Origin: Halomonas salipaludis
GTDB lineage: Bacteria; Pseudomonadota; Gammaproteobacteria; Pseudomonadales; Halomonadaceae
NCBI RefSeq assembly: GCF_002286975.1
Contig: NZ_NSKB01000003.1
Coordinates: forward strand, 496,001 to 560,000
DNA: 64,000 bases
Reading direction: 5' to 3'
In this document: in pieces, positions 39,909 through 47,886 of the stretch
Layout: the number at the start of each line of letters is the position of its first letter
Position numbering within the stretch: the stretch's first letter is position 1
Program-made: the position numbers and the translations under genes
The notes under the pieces: generated by a model
Seen by the model: the letters and a program-made list of their open reading frames with translations, nothing else
Databases searched by the model: none
Told to the model about the DNA's origin: nothing

Positions 39909-40306
39909 AGGCGGCACTCGCCAACTATGCGGCGGTGGCGGCCGGCAGCGCCCTGGGGGCGATGGTGCGCTACCTTGTCTCGCTGTGGCTGCTGGCAAGC
40001 CCGGGGGGGCTGCCCTTGGGCACCCTGAGTGTCAACCTGCTGGGCTCGATTGCCATCGGCCTGATTGCCACGCTGAGCGCCGGGCGCTGGCCACTGTCGC
40101 TGCGCATGCAGCTGTTTCTGATTGGCGGCTTCTGCGGCGGCTTCACCACCTTCTCAATCTTCAGTCTCGAGGTGCTGACCCTGGCCGGTACCGGCGCGCC
40201 GGGCTTGGCGCTGTTCTATATCGGCCTGTCCGTGGCGCTGTGGCTGGCCGGCGCCTGGTTGGGCAACGGCGCTGGCGAATGGCTCAATCGGCGTCCGGGT
40301 CGTTAG
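39905..40306 (+). CDS. crcB: Fluoride channel subunit CrcB/FluC, second of a tandem pair
   Basis: A 133-residue FluC homologue with 'GSALGAMVRYLVS', 'GTLSVNLLGSIAIG' and an intact Phe box, 'GFTTFSIFSLEV'. This subunit keeps both pore phenylalanines that its partner partly lost. Its ATG overlaps the first gene's stop by four bases, enforcing equal synthesis. Its 3' end overlaps the convergent protease gene by 23 bp. No fluoride riboswitch is evident upstream of the pair. Confidence 0.93.
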   Translation: MKAALANYAAVAAGSALGAMVRYLVSLWLLASPGGLPLGTLSVNLLGSIAIGLIATLSAGRWPLSLRMQLFLIGGFCGGFTTFSIFSLEVLTLAGTGAPGLALFYIGLSVALWLAGAWLGNGAGEWLNRRPGR

Positions 40307-40841
40307 CCACCAGCTCGGCATCGTCGTCGCAATTGGCGCCGTTGATAAAGGTTTCGCGCACGTCAAGCAGGCCCAGGTGCTCGATGGTGCGACGCCCCAA
40401 CAGCAGCGGGTAGAACATTTCGCTGCGGTCGCGCAGCCCGACCTGCTCCTCATAGCGACGATCACCGATACAGAACTCCATCAGCACCACGGCGCGCCTG
40501 GCGCTACCGCCCGCGCCGCGGACCTTGATGCTGCGGTAGATCGGCTTTTCGAGTTCTTCGGTGAGCACTGCGTCGCTGCGCTCGTCCTCCAGCTCGAGGC
40601 GGAAGCGTACCCACTCCTCGCCATCTTTCTCGAAGCGTTCGATATCGCGGGCGTCCAGCGATGAGGTTAGGGCGCCGCTGTCGAGCTTGGCCTTGACGGT
40701 GGTGCCCCAGGGTTCAACGGTGGCCATCTCGATCCAGCCGAAGACCGGCTCGTCGGCACTGGCGGTAAGCGATGGGATGGCCAGCAGCAGGGCACTGGCG
40801 GCGCCGACCAGGTGACGCGAAAGTGCAGCACGGGGTGGCAT
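40284..40841 (-). CDS. Exported retropepsin-like protease (PF05618, 'ATP-dependent zinc protease' family)
   Basis: A 185-residue protein with a signal peptide (to about ASA-DEP) and a single aspartic-protease-like domain: 'GWIEMATVEPWGTTVKAKLDSGALTSSLDA' with the Asp-Ser-Gly triad, and later 'YPLLLGRRTIEHLGLLDV'. The family name is historical; the motif is retropepsin-like and no ATPase or zinc site is visible. Such proteins are often linked to RimK-type ligases, but none is here. ATG 40841 follows AAGGAG. Confidence 0.8.
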   Translation of the reverse strand: MPPRAALSRHLVGAASALLLAIPSLTASADEPVFGWIEMATVEPWGTTVKAKLDSGALTSSLDARDIERFEKDGEEWVRFRLELEDERSDAVLTEELEKPIYRSIKVRGAGGSARRAVVLMEFCIGDRRYEEQVGLRDRSEMFYPLLLGRRTIEHLGLLDVRETFINGANCDDDAELVANDPDAD

Positions 40842-40941
40842 GGGATCTCCTTGTCTTATGCAACGCAGGGATAGAGTACCATTGCGGCGAATAATTCCCT
40901 CGCTGGCTGCCAGCCTGGCGCCAAGCTCTCGAGGAGCACCG

Positions 40942-41685
40942 ATGCTACCCGACTACTCGTGGCTCGCCTGGAGCCTGATCATCTTCTCCACCTATCTTAC
41001 CGGTGTCTCCAAGGGCGGCTTCGCCGGCGGCTTTGGCACCCTCTCGGTGCCGCTGATGGCACTGGCCATCGGCCCCATCGAGGCGGCCGGCCTGCTGCTG
41101 CCGCTGCTGCTGGTGATGGATGCCTTCACCGTCAAGGCGTGGTGGGGGCATCACGACCGCGCCGAGGTGTGGCGCATCCTGCCCGGGCTGGTGCTGGGAG
41201 TGGTCATCGGCACGCTGCTGATCGGCAGTCTCGACGAGAACGGCGTGCGCCTGCTGCTGGGGGCGCTGTCGCTGAGCTTTGCCGCCTACATGCTGTTCAG
41301 GCCCGCTGCGGGACGTCCCATCGCCTCGTTCTGGGCGCTGCCGGCGGGGATCGGCTGCGGCTTCACCAGCTTTCTGGCTCACGCCGGTGCGCCGCCGATC
41401 AACCTCTACCTGATTCCCCGCCGCCTGGCCAAGCGCACCTTTATCGCCACCTGCGCCATCGTGTTTGCCGCCGTCAACCTGATGAAGCTCGGCCCCTACC
41501 TGTGGCTCGGCGAGATCAACCTGACCAGCGCCTGGGCCTCGCTGGCGCTGGTGCCGGTGGCCTGGGCCGGGGTCAAGAGCGGCCTATGGCTGCAGCACCG
41601 GGTCAACGAGACGCTGTTCTACCGCTTGATCATCATCGCCATGGCCGTCGTCGGCGTGCAGCTGATGGTCAAGGCGCTGGGATGA
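40942..41685 (+). CDS. TSUP (TauE/SafE) family sulfite/anion exporter
   Basis: A 247-residue membrane protein with about eight helices and the duplicated TSUP signature: 'GVSKGGFAGGFGTLSVPLMAL' near the N-terminus and 'GIGCGFTSFLAHAGAPPINLYL' in the second half. The family moves sulfite, sulfoacetate or other small anions; the substrate is unknown. GAGGAG lies seven bases before ATG 40942. Its stop is five bases from the convergent aspartokinase stop. Confidence 0.88.
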   Translation: MLPDYSWLAWSLIIFSTYLTGVSKGGFAGGFGTLSVPLMALAIGPIEAAGLLLPLLLVMDAFTVKAWWGHHDRAEVWRILPGLVLGVVIGTLLIGSLDENGVRLLLGALSLSFAAYMLFRPAAGRPIASFWALPAGIGCGFTSFLAHAGAPPINLYLIPRRLAKRTFIATCAIVFAAVNLMKLGPYLWLGEINLTSAWASLALVPVAWAGVKSGLWLQHRVNETLFYRLIIIAMAVVGVQLMVKALG

Positions 41686-41690
41686 TGGGC

Positions 41691-42977
41691 TTACTCCGGG
41701 ATATGCCAGGTCTCCGGGCACTCCTCGGTGCGAAACAGCCTCTGGGCGGTCTGCGTGTTGCGGCGCTCGGCGAGGATCTCGCGATCCGCACTGAGCGATG
41801 CCAGCAGCGCCTGGGTGGGGTGACGCACCGAGAGCAGCGTCAGGTCGTCGTGGCGGGTGAGGACGTAGTCGGCGGTGAGTTGTTCGACAAAGGGCTCGAG
41901 GCGCGCGGGGTGGGCGTCGAGGCATAGCGAGAGGCGCATGGCGCCGCCGTCGATCAGGTTGGCGTGCAGGCCGGCGTCGACCAGGCGGCCAAACACCTCG
42001 TGCTGGCGGACTTCGTCCATGAATGAGAAGTCGCGGGGCTGGATCTTCAGCAGCACCTGCTCCTCGGCCAGGATGCAGGCTGGCGTGGGGTCGTCGTCGC
42101 CGTGCTGCGAGATGACGCTGGGCGGAGCATCCGGGGTTTCGAACGAGCGCACCTTGAGCGGTATGTGGCGCTTGCGCAGCGGCGCCAACGTCTTGGGGTG
42201 GATCACCTTGGCACCCAGCCAGGCCAGCTCGATGGCTTCGTCGTAGCTCAGCTTCATCAGCTGGCGGGCATTGTCGAAGCGCCGTGGGTCGGCGTTGAAC
42301 AGCCCCGGCACGTCCTTCCAGATCACCACCTCATCGGCGTCCAGGCAGTGGGCGATGATCGCTGCGCTGAAATCCGAGCCCTCGCGGCCAAGCGTTGTCG
42401 AGACGCCGTCGGTGCTGGCGCCGATAAAGCCCTGGGTGATGACCATTCGTCCGCTGGCGAGCGCCTGCAGCCGCTGCGAGGTCTCGGCCCAGTCGACGTT
42501 GGCGGCCTGGTGGTTGGCATCGGTGATGATCAGGCGGCAGGCGTCATGCCAGTCGCAGACCAGGCCGATCTCGTTGAACCAGGCGCTGACGATGGTGGTG
42601 GAGAGCAGTTCGCCATAGCCGATCGTCTGGTCGTAGTGGCGTGCCCGCTCGTCGTCGCGATACTGGCGGTGGCAGGCGTCGAGGTCGTTTAGCAGTGCTT
42701 CGACGCGTTCACCTACCGCGTTGTTGTGCGAGCTGAACAGGGCCTCGACGGTGGCCAGGTGATCGCTGCGCAGCGCCGCGAGCTGCTGGCGATAGTCGTC
42801 CTCGTCGCTGCCGCGGGCTGCGGCAAGCAGGGCTTCCAGGGCATTGGTGGTCTTGCCCATGGCGGAGACTACCACCACGTCGGGGCGCGTCCCGAGCTGC
42901 CTGAGCAGATCACCCAGGTGGCGAATCGCATCGGCGTCCTTGATCGAGGCGCCGCCGAACTTGAATACCGTCGTCAT
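41691..42977 (-). CDS. Aspartate kinase, monofunctional
   Basis: A 428-residue enzyme that phosphorylates aspartate, the first step to aspartate semialdehyde. Kinase-domain motifs: 'TTVFKFGGASIKDADAIRHL', 'VVVVSAMGKTTNALEALL', 'TTLGREGSDFSAAIIAHCLDADEVVIWKDVPGLFNADPR', 'ELAWLGAKVIHPKTLAPLRKRHIPLKVRSF'. A regulatory ACT-like tail follows from about residue 300. It does not resemble the ectoine-specific aspartokinase. The adjacent polyamine genes consume aspartate semialdehyde. ATG 42977. Confidence 0.92.
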   Translation of the reverse strand: MTTVFKFGGASIKDADAIRHLGDLLRQLGTRPDVVVVSAMGKTTNALEALLAAARGSDEDDYRQQLAALRSDHLATVEALFSSHNNAVGERVEALLNDLDACHRQYRDDERARHYDQTIGYGELLSTTIVSAWFNEIGLVCDWHDACRLIITDANHQAANVDWAETSQRLQALASGRMVITQGFIGASTDGVSTTLGREGSDFSAAIIAHCLDADEVVIWKDVPGLFNADPRRFDNARQLMKLSYDEAIELAWLGAKVIHPKTLAPLRKRHIPLKVRSFETPDAPPSVISQHGDDDPTPACILAEEQVLLKIQPRDFSFMDEVRQHEVFGRLVDAGLHANLIDGGAMRLSLCLDAHPARLEPFVEQLTADYVLTRHDDLTLLSVRHPTQALLASLSADREILAERRNTQTAQRLFRTEECPETWHIPE

Positions 42978-43092
42978 ACCGTCTCTCCCTGGCGGTGGAT
43001 GTAGCACCAATACCATGCGGCAATCCCGGGGTGGACGAAAGAGGCGTGTCGCACAAGCGACTCACGCCAGTGGCGCAGTAGCGCGCAGCAAA

Positions 43093-43112
43093 AAGGCACC
43101 CGAAGGTGCCTT
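43093..43112 (-). terminator. Rho-independent terminator after nspC
   Basis: On the minus strand AAGGCACC-TTCG-GGTGCCTT (UUCG tetraloop) runs into a T-rich tract. It separates the polyamine unit from the aspartokinase gene. Confidence 0.85.
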
Positions 43113-43134
43113 GTCGAATGCCACTCTGACTCGC

Positions 43135-44313
43135 TCAGCTGAGCCGCTGCATATAGTCCACGTAGCCGAAGGTTCTGACCGTGCGCACCTTGCGGCTTGC
43201 CGCGTCGATGCGGCAGATCGACGGCAGGCGGATGCCGTTGAAGGTGGTGGTCTTGACCATGGTGTAGTGGGCCATGTCGGTGAATACCAGGCGGTCGCCG
43301 ATCTCGAGCGGCGCGTCGAAGCTGTAGTCGCCGATCACGTCGCCGGCCAGGCACGTCATGCCGCCCAGGCGATAGGTGTGGGCCTTCTCTTGCGGCTCGC
43401 CGGCGCCGATGATCTCGGGCCGGTAGGGCATCTCCAGCACGTCGGGCATATGCGCGGTGGCGGAGGTGTCGAGGATGGCGATGGGGCCGTCGTTGTCGAC
43501 GATATCCAGCACCGAGCAGATCAGGTAGCCGGTGTTCAGCGCGATCGCCTCACCCGGTTCCAGGTAGACCGTCAGGTGCGGATGGCGCGCCTTGAAGTCG
43601 CGGACCACTCGCACCAGCCGCTCGACGTCGTAGTCGGCGCGGGTGATATGGTGGCCGCCGCCCAGGTTCATCCACTTCATGCCGGCGAGGTAGTGGCCGA
43701 ACTTGGCCTCGAAGGCCGCCAAGGTCTCTTCCAGGGCGTCGCTGTTCTGCTCGCACAGGGTGTGGAAGTGCAGCCCCTCGAGGCCGTCCAGGTCCTCGGG
43801 GGTGAGATCCTGAGCCCGGGTACCGAGCCGTGAGCCCGGCGCACAGGGGTCGTAGAGCGGCACCGCGCCAGTGGAGTGCTCCGGATTGACCCGCAGCCCG
43901 CAGGAGACCCGGCGCGGCGCCGCCGCGATGGTCTCACGGAAGCGCCGCCACTGGCCCGGCGAGTTGAAGCTGATGTGGTCGGCGTAGCGCAGCACCACGG
44001 CCAGCTCATCCTCGGTGAAGGCCGGCGAGTAGCAGTGCACCTCGCCGCCGAAGGTCTCCGCCCCCAGGCGCGCCTCGTCCTGGCCGCTGGACGTGGTGCC
44101 CACCAGGTATTCGCGGATCATGGGGAAGAAGTCCCACATGGCGAAGCCCTTCAGTGCCAGCAGAATCCGCGCGCCGCTACGCGCCTGGACGTCGGCAAGG
44201 CGCTCCAGGTTGCGGCGCAGCAGGGCGTCGTCCACTACGTAGGCCGGGGAGGGGCAGGCCATAATGTCAAAATTGAGCTTGAAGTCCAGGCCCTGCTCGC
44301 GTGCGTTGGCCAT
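43135..44313 (-). CDS. nspC: Carboxynorspermidine/carboxyspermidine decarboxylase
   Basis: A 392-residue PLP-dependent fold-III decarboxylase of the NspC group. The PLP lysine lies in 'ILLALKGFAMW'; other motifs are 'HTLCEQ' (in place of the DapDC HIGSQ), 'NLGGGHHITRADYDVERLV', 'LEPGEAIALNTG' and 'CLAGDVIGDYSF'. It removes CO2 from carboxyspermidine or carboxynorspermidine to give spermidine or norspermidine. It lies three bases after the dehydrogenase gene and is followed by a terminator. Confidence 0.94.
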   Translation of the reverse strand: MANAREQGLDFKLNFDIMACPSPAYVVDDALLRRNLERLADVQARSGARILLALKGFAMWDFFPMIREYLVGTTSSGQDEARLGAETFGGEVHCYSPAFTEDELAVVLRYADHISFNSPGQWRRFRETIAAAPRRVSCGLRVNPEHSTGAVPLYDPCAPGSRLGTRAQDLTPEDLDGLEGLHFHTLCEQNSDALEETLAAFEAKFGHYLAGMKWMNLGGGHHITRADYDVERLVRVVRDFKARHPHLTVYLEPGEAIALNTGYLICSVLDIVDNDGPIAILDTSATAHMPDVLEMPYRPEIIGAGEPQEKAHTYRLGGMTCLAGDVIGDYSFDAPLEIGDRLVFTDMAHYTMVKTTTFNGIRLPSICRIDAASRKVRTVRTFGYVDYMQRLS

Positions 44314-44316
44314 GGC

Positions 44317-45516
44317 TCAGGCCAGGGGGTCGTGGTCGGGATCGAGCTCGACCACCTGCCAGGGCAGGCCCATCTCGCCGATGCGCGCCATAAAGGGGTC
44401 GGGGTCGAGCTGTTCGACGTTGAACACGCCCGCCCCCTTCCAGATGCCTTCCAGCATCAGCATGGCACCGGTCACCGCCGGCACGCCGGTGGTGTAGGAG
44501 ATCGCCTGGGACTGCACTTCGGCATAGCACTGCTCGTGGTCGCAGATGTTGTAGATATGCACCTTGCGCCGCTTACCGTCCTTGATGCCGTCGGCGATGA
44601 TGCCGATGTTGGTCTTGCCCTTGGTGCGCGGGCCCAGTGAGGCTGGGTCGGGCAGCACCGCCTTGAGGAACTCCAGCGGAGATATCTCGGCATCGCCGAC
44701 CTTGATCGGCTCGATGCTGGTCATGCCGACATTCTCGAGCACCTTGAGGTGGGTGATGTACTTGTCGGAGAAGGTCATCCAGAAGCGGATGCGCTCCAGG
44801 CCCTTGATGTTCTGGCACAGGGATTCCATCTCCTCATGGTAGAGGAGGTAGATGTCCTTCTCGCCGATGCCGTCGAACTCGAACTTGCGCTTCTCGGCCA
44901 GTGGCGGGGTCTCCTTCCACTCGCCCTTCTCCCAGTAGCGACCCTTCGCGGTGATCTCGCGAATGTTGATCTCCGGGTTGAAGTTGGTGGCGAACGGGTA
45001 GCCGTGATCGCCGCCGTTGGCATCCAGGATGTCGATGTGGTGGATCTCGTCGAACAGGTTCTTCTGGGCGTAGGCGCAGTAGATGTTGGTCATGCCCGGG
45101 TCGAAGCCGCAGCCCAGGGTGGCCATGTTGCTGGCATCCTTGTAGCGGTCCTGGAAGGCCCACTGCTCCTTGTACTCGAACTTGGCCTCGTCCGGATGCT
45201 CGTAGTTGGCGGTGTCCAGGTAGGGCACGCCGGTGCGCAGACAGGCCTCCATGATGGTCAGGTCCTGATAGGGCAGCGCCACGTGGATCAGCACGTCGGG
45301 TTGGAAGGATTCGATCAGGGCGACCAGCGCCTCGACGTCATCGGCATCCACCTGGGCGGTCTGGATCGGGCGATCCAGCTGGTCGGCGATCGCCTTGCAC
45401 TTGGCCTCGTTGCGGCTGGCCAGCATGATCTCGCTGAACACCGCGGGGTGCTGGGCGCACTTGTGGGTAACGACACCGCCGACGCCGCCGGCGCCGATAA
45501 TCAGGACTTTGCTCAT
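44317..45516 (-). CDS. Carboxynorspermidine/carboxyspermidine dehydrogenase (saccharopine-dehydrogenase fold)
   Basis: A 399-residue NADPH-dependent enzyme with an N-terminal Rossmann motif ('KVLIIGAGGVGGVVTHKCA') and family segments 'GVPYLDTANYEHPDEAKFEYKEQW', 'ATLGCGFDPGMTNIYCAYA' and 'DANGGDHGYPFATNFNPEINIREI'. It condenses aspartate semialdehyde with putrescine or diaminopropane. ATG 45516. It is the first gene of a two-gene unit with nspC. Product choice, spermidine or norspermidine, cannot be told from sequence. Confidence 0.94.
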   Translation of the reverse strand: MSKVLIIGAGGVGGVVTHKCAQHPAVFSEIMLASRNEAKCKAIADQLDRPIQTAQVDADDVEALVALIESFQPDVLIHVALPYQDLTIMEACLRTGVPYLDTANYEHPDEAKFEYKEQWAFQDRYKDASNMATLGCGFDPGMTNIYCAYAQKNLFDEIHHIDILDANGGDHGYPFATNFNPEINIREITAKGRYWEKGEWKETPPLAEKRKFEFDGIGEKDIYLLYHEEMESLCQNIKGLERIRFWMTFSDKYITHLKVLENVGMTSIEPIKVGDAEISPLEFLKAVLPDPASLGPRTKGKTNIGIIADGIKDGKRRKVHIYNICDHEQCYAEVQSQAISYTTGVPAVTGAMLMLEGIWKGAGVFNVEQLDPDPFMARIGEMGLPWQVVELDPDHDPLA

Positions 45517-45724
45517 GGGTTCGCATCCAGATCGGGTAATGTTCGGTCGTGGCCTCGCCCAGGACCCGGTGGGCCGGCGAGAGGGCGCAGATAATGGCTC
45601 CCCTTGAGGCTGCTCGCAAGTGGTTTTCGCGTCAAGCTCAAGGCCTATGGTCGCGGGTGGTGGTAAAGGGGCTGTTAGTAGTGGTGACGCCACCCTGCGG
45701 CGGCGTCCCCAGTGATCCCTTTTG

Positions 45725-46171
45725 TCAGGTGCGCTTCTCTTTGGAGATGCGTTCAACGTTGAGCGCAATCGACAGAATGATGATCAGGCTCTCCTTGGCC
45801 AGTGACATGACGATGACCGAGAAGTAGGTGGTGACCAAGGTGCCGATCATGGCGGAAATGCCTGAAAGAAAGCCTCCGTAGAAGCTGAATGCAACGGTGA
45901 AGAAAGCCATCAGAGCCATGATGGCGCCGATGAACCAGGAGAGAAAAATCAGGCCATCCCAGGCGGTACGTAGCCAGTCGAACACCGGGAACTCCGAGCG
46001 GCTGGAGGCGAGCACTTCGGCCTCATCACGCTGGCGCATGTCGGCCAGTCGTAGGGCGGCACCTTTCCAGATGCTCCAGGGAATGGTGAAGAAGCGAACC
46101 ACACAGACGGTCAGCGCGCTGACCACGGCGGGCAGCAGGGCGGGGGCGATGTCATTTTTCAGTTGAGACAT
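45725..46171 (-). CDS. Small membrane protein at the distal end of the srf cluster
   Basis: A 148-residue protein with a hydrophobic segment near residues 12-32 and two or three more between 70 and 140, ending in charged 'NVERISKEKRT'. The last part ('FLSWFIGAIMALMAFF' ... 'KESLIIILSIALNVERI') loosely recalls DUF4282-type proteins; I am not sure. It lies 94 bases after the preceding cluster gene on the same strand and may be the twelfth gene of the operon or a separate unit. Confidence 0.6.
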   Translation of the reverse strand: MSQLKNDIAPALLPAVVSALTVCVVRFFTIPWSIWKGAALRLADMRQRDEAEVLASSRSEFPVFDWLRTAWDGLIFLSWFIGAIMALMAFFTVAFSFYGGFLSGISAMIGTLVTTYFSVIVMSLAKESLIIILSIALNVERISKEKRT

Positions 46172-46265
46172 GTCATTTCCTTGAGTACTAAGTCTTACGT
46201 GGGTGAGGTCGTGGCGGTTTTATCCGTTAACGCTGAACACACCACTCAGGCCTCGAGTGAGCTTC

Positions 46266-47339
46266 CTAGGGAAAGCTAAACTCGAAGGATTGGCTGGGGG
46301 ATTGCTCGTAGACCATTCCCGTGTGGATTTCGGTGCTTCCGTTAAGTGTGATGGAGAGATCAAAGGGAATGGGGTCGCGATCGCCGCTGCAGCGTTTATA
46401 GAGGGAGACGGTGGCCACATACTCTCCCTCAGGGGTGTTACCGGAGTTCCAGAAGACGTTTTCAACGGGGTTCTGGCCTACGGGTGTATACGATATGCAG
46501 CCGGCGTTGGAGTCGACATCGAGTCGTCCCCCGGAGGGAATGGAGGGACGGGTAAATGAGACGGTGCCTCCGTTAGGATCGGTGACGGCCAAATCCAGGT
46601 CATCCCGACTACTCCAGCGCAAGGTGACTTGGATATCCCCGGTCCCTAAAACAGGCTCTGTACTCGCACTATCGCTCTCACTGGAAAGGGGGATGAACTC
46701 CGCTGGCGAAGTGACTGCATCTCGTGAGGCAAGGGGGGCGACCGGATCTTGGCCTTGCTGCCAGGGCAGCGAGAAGCGCTCCCAATGATGGAACGCTAGC
46801 CACAGGCCAAGTAGCGCTAGCACGCTCAGCAGCGGCAACAACAGGGGAATCACCCAGCGGCGTCGGGGACGAATTGCAGGGGAGGGCGTTGGCATGACAG
46901 ACCGCGGAGCGGTGCCAACTACTGCCGGTGAGGAGCCTGCGCCCCCTTCGGGCGTGTTGGGCACCCAGCGAATCAGCAGGGGCTCGCCGCCTACAGAATA
47001 GAGGGTGTCCGGCGCCGCTGCCGTAGGCAGTGCCCGTAGTGCGGCAGCGGACGGGTCGTCACGCTGCTCTAATTCGGCGATCAGGTTTCCCAGCGCCAAT
47101 AGGCGCTGGGAAAGTTGTCTCCGGAGGAGTGCTTGTTCTGCCTCAGACAACTCATCCAGGCGGCGGGGCTGACCCGTAAGCTCGGTCCACCACTCCAGGT
47201 CTCCAGTGCGGCCTTGGCGTGGAATGGCAAAGAGGTTACCGATACTGGGAGGACAATAGCGATGTATCAGCCCCTGCAGACGTGCAGGCTCCTGCAGGTC
47301 GACCAGAGGATAACCGTCATCACGCAATATACGCTGCAT
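46266..47339 (-). CDS. SrfA-like membrane protein with a DUF2135-like C-terminal domain
   Basis: A 357-residue protein: a cytoplasmic N-domain (about 10-128), one transmembrane helix (about 162-184, after RPRRRW), and a periplasmic beta-rich domain (about 232-357) with 'DIQVTLRW', 'DLDLAVTDPNG', 'GGRLDVDSNAGC' and 'PEGEYVATVSLY', a pattern like the DUF2135/YfaP domain. The N-domain parallels SrfA of the same cluster: LFAIPR..GDLEWWTEL matches LAMPQ..ESVDWYSDI, and LYSVGGEPLLIRW matches YLVDGTPVITFW. I infer paralogy with SrfA. ATG 47339 follows GGGAG. Confidence 0.75.
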   Translation of the reverse strand: MQRILRDDGYPLVDLQEPARLQGLIHRYCPPSIGNLFAIPRQGRTGDLEWWTELTGQPRRLDELSEAEQALLRRQLSQRLLALGNLIAELEQRDDPSAAALRALPTAAAPDTLYSVGGEPLLIRWVPNTPEGGAGSSPAVVGTAPRSVMPTPSPAIRPRRRWVIPLLLPLLSVLALLGLWLAFHHWERFSLPWQQGQDPVAPLASRDAVTSPAEFIPLSSESDSASTEPVLGTGDIQVTLRWSSRDDLDLAVTDPNGGTVSFTRPSIPSGGRLDVDSNAGCISYTPVGQNPVENVFWNSGNTPEGEYVATVSLYKRCSGDRDPIPFDLSITLNGSTEIHTGMVYEQSPSQSFEFSFP

Positions 47340-47375
47340 GGCGACTCTCCCTGATAGCGGGGCTGGTGGTCTGCA

Positions 47376-47876
47376 TCACGGGGTATAGCCCAGGCTCTGC
47401 TGCAGTCGGTTGACCTGCTGTTGGAGCGACTCTAGACGCTCCTGGCGCTCCTGCAGCGTTTCGGACTCGGCGCCTGATTCGCCGGGCCCTGCATCAACCT
47501 GTAACTCCAGTTCATTGAGCTGATGTTGCAGACCAAGCTGGTCTTGGGTGCGTTGCTGCAGCCGTTCAATGAGTGCGTGAAGATCGCGCTCCAGCTCATA
47601 GTGCTGCTGGTTGGTAACACGTAGCTCGTTACGAGTGGCGCGCTGCTGCTCGGCGATCTGACGATCAATCTGGCGGAACAAGGCATTCTCTTCCTGATCA
47701 AGCAGCACCTGCTGCTCTCCGGCGTCTATACGTGCGCGATAGCCGCCACCGGCATCACAGGAGAACTTGGCTACCAGGCTGGCGTCGCGGTTATAGGGGT
47801 CGCAGGCCTCTGATGTGGTGGCACAGCCACTGAGCAGAGCGAGTCCGCTCAGGGCAAGAAGAACACGAATCATCAT
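47376..47876 (-). CDS. Coiled-coil lipoprotein
   Basis: A 166-residue lipoprotein with signal sequence and lipobox LLSGC (Cys about 18), then 'DPYNRDASLVAKFSCDAGGGYRARIDAGE' and a long helical region rich in Gln, Glu, Arg and Leu to the C-terminus. It probably sits in the outer membrane facing the periplasm. AGGAGG lies before the paired ATG codons at 47876/47873. It follows the TagQ-like lipoprotein by ten bases. I do not recognise a family. Confidence 0.75.
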   Translation of the reverse strand: MMIRVLLALSGLALLSGCATTSEACDPYNRDASLVAKFSCDAGGGYRARIDAGEQQVLLDQEENALFRQIDRQIAEQQRATRNELRVTNQQHYELERDLHALIERLQQRTQDQLGLQHQLNELELQVDAGPGESGAESETLQERQERLESLQQQVNRLQQSLGYTP

Positions 47877-47886
47877 GTTGGCCTCC

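Noticed and set aside
41691-42977. Ectoine-specific aspartokinase (Ask_Ect)
   Set aside because: The N-terminus and kinase motifs follow the general aspartokinase pattern (KFGGASIKDADAIRHL), and no ectABC genes are adjacent.
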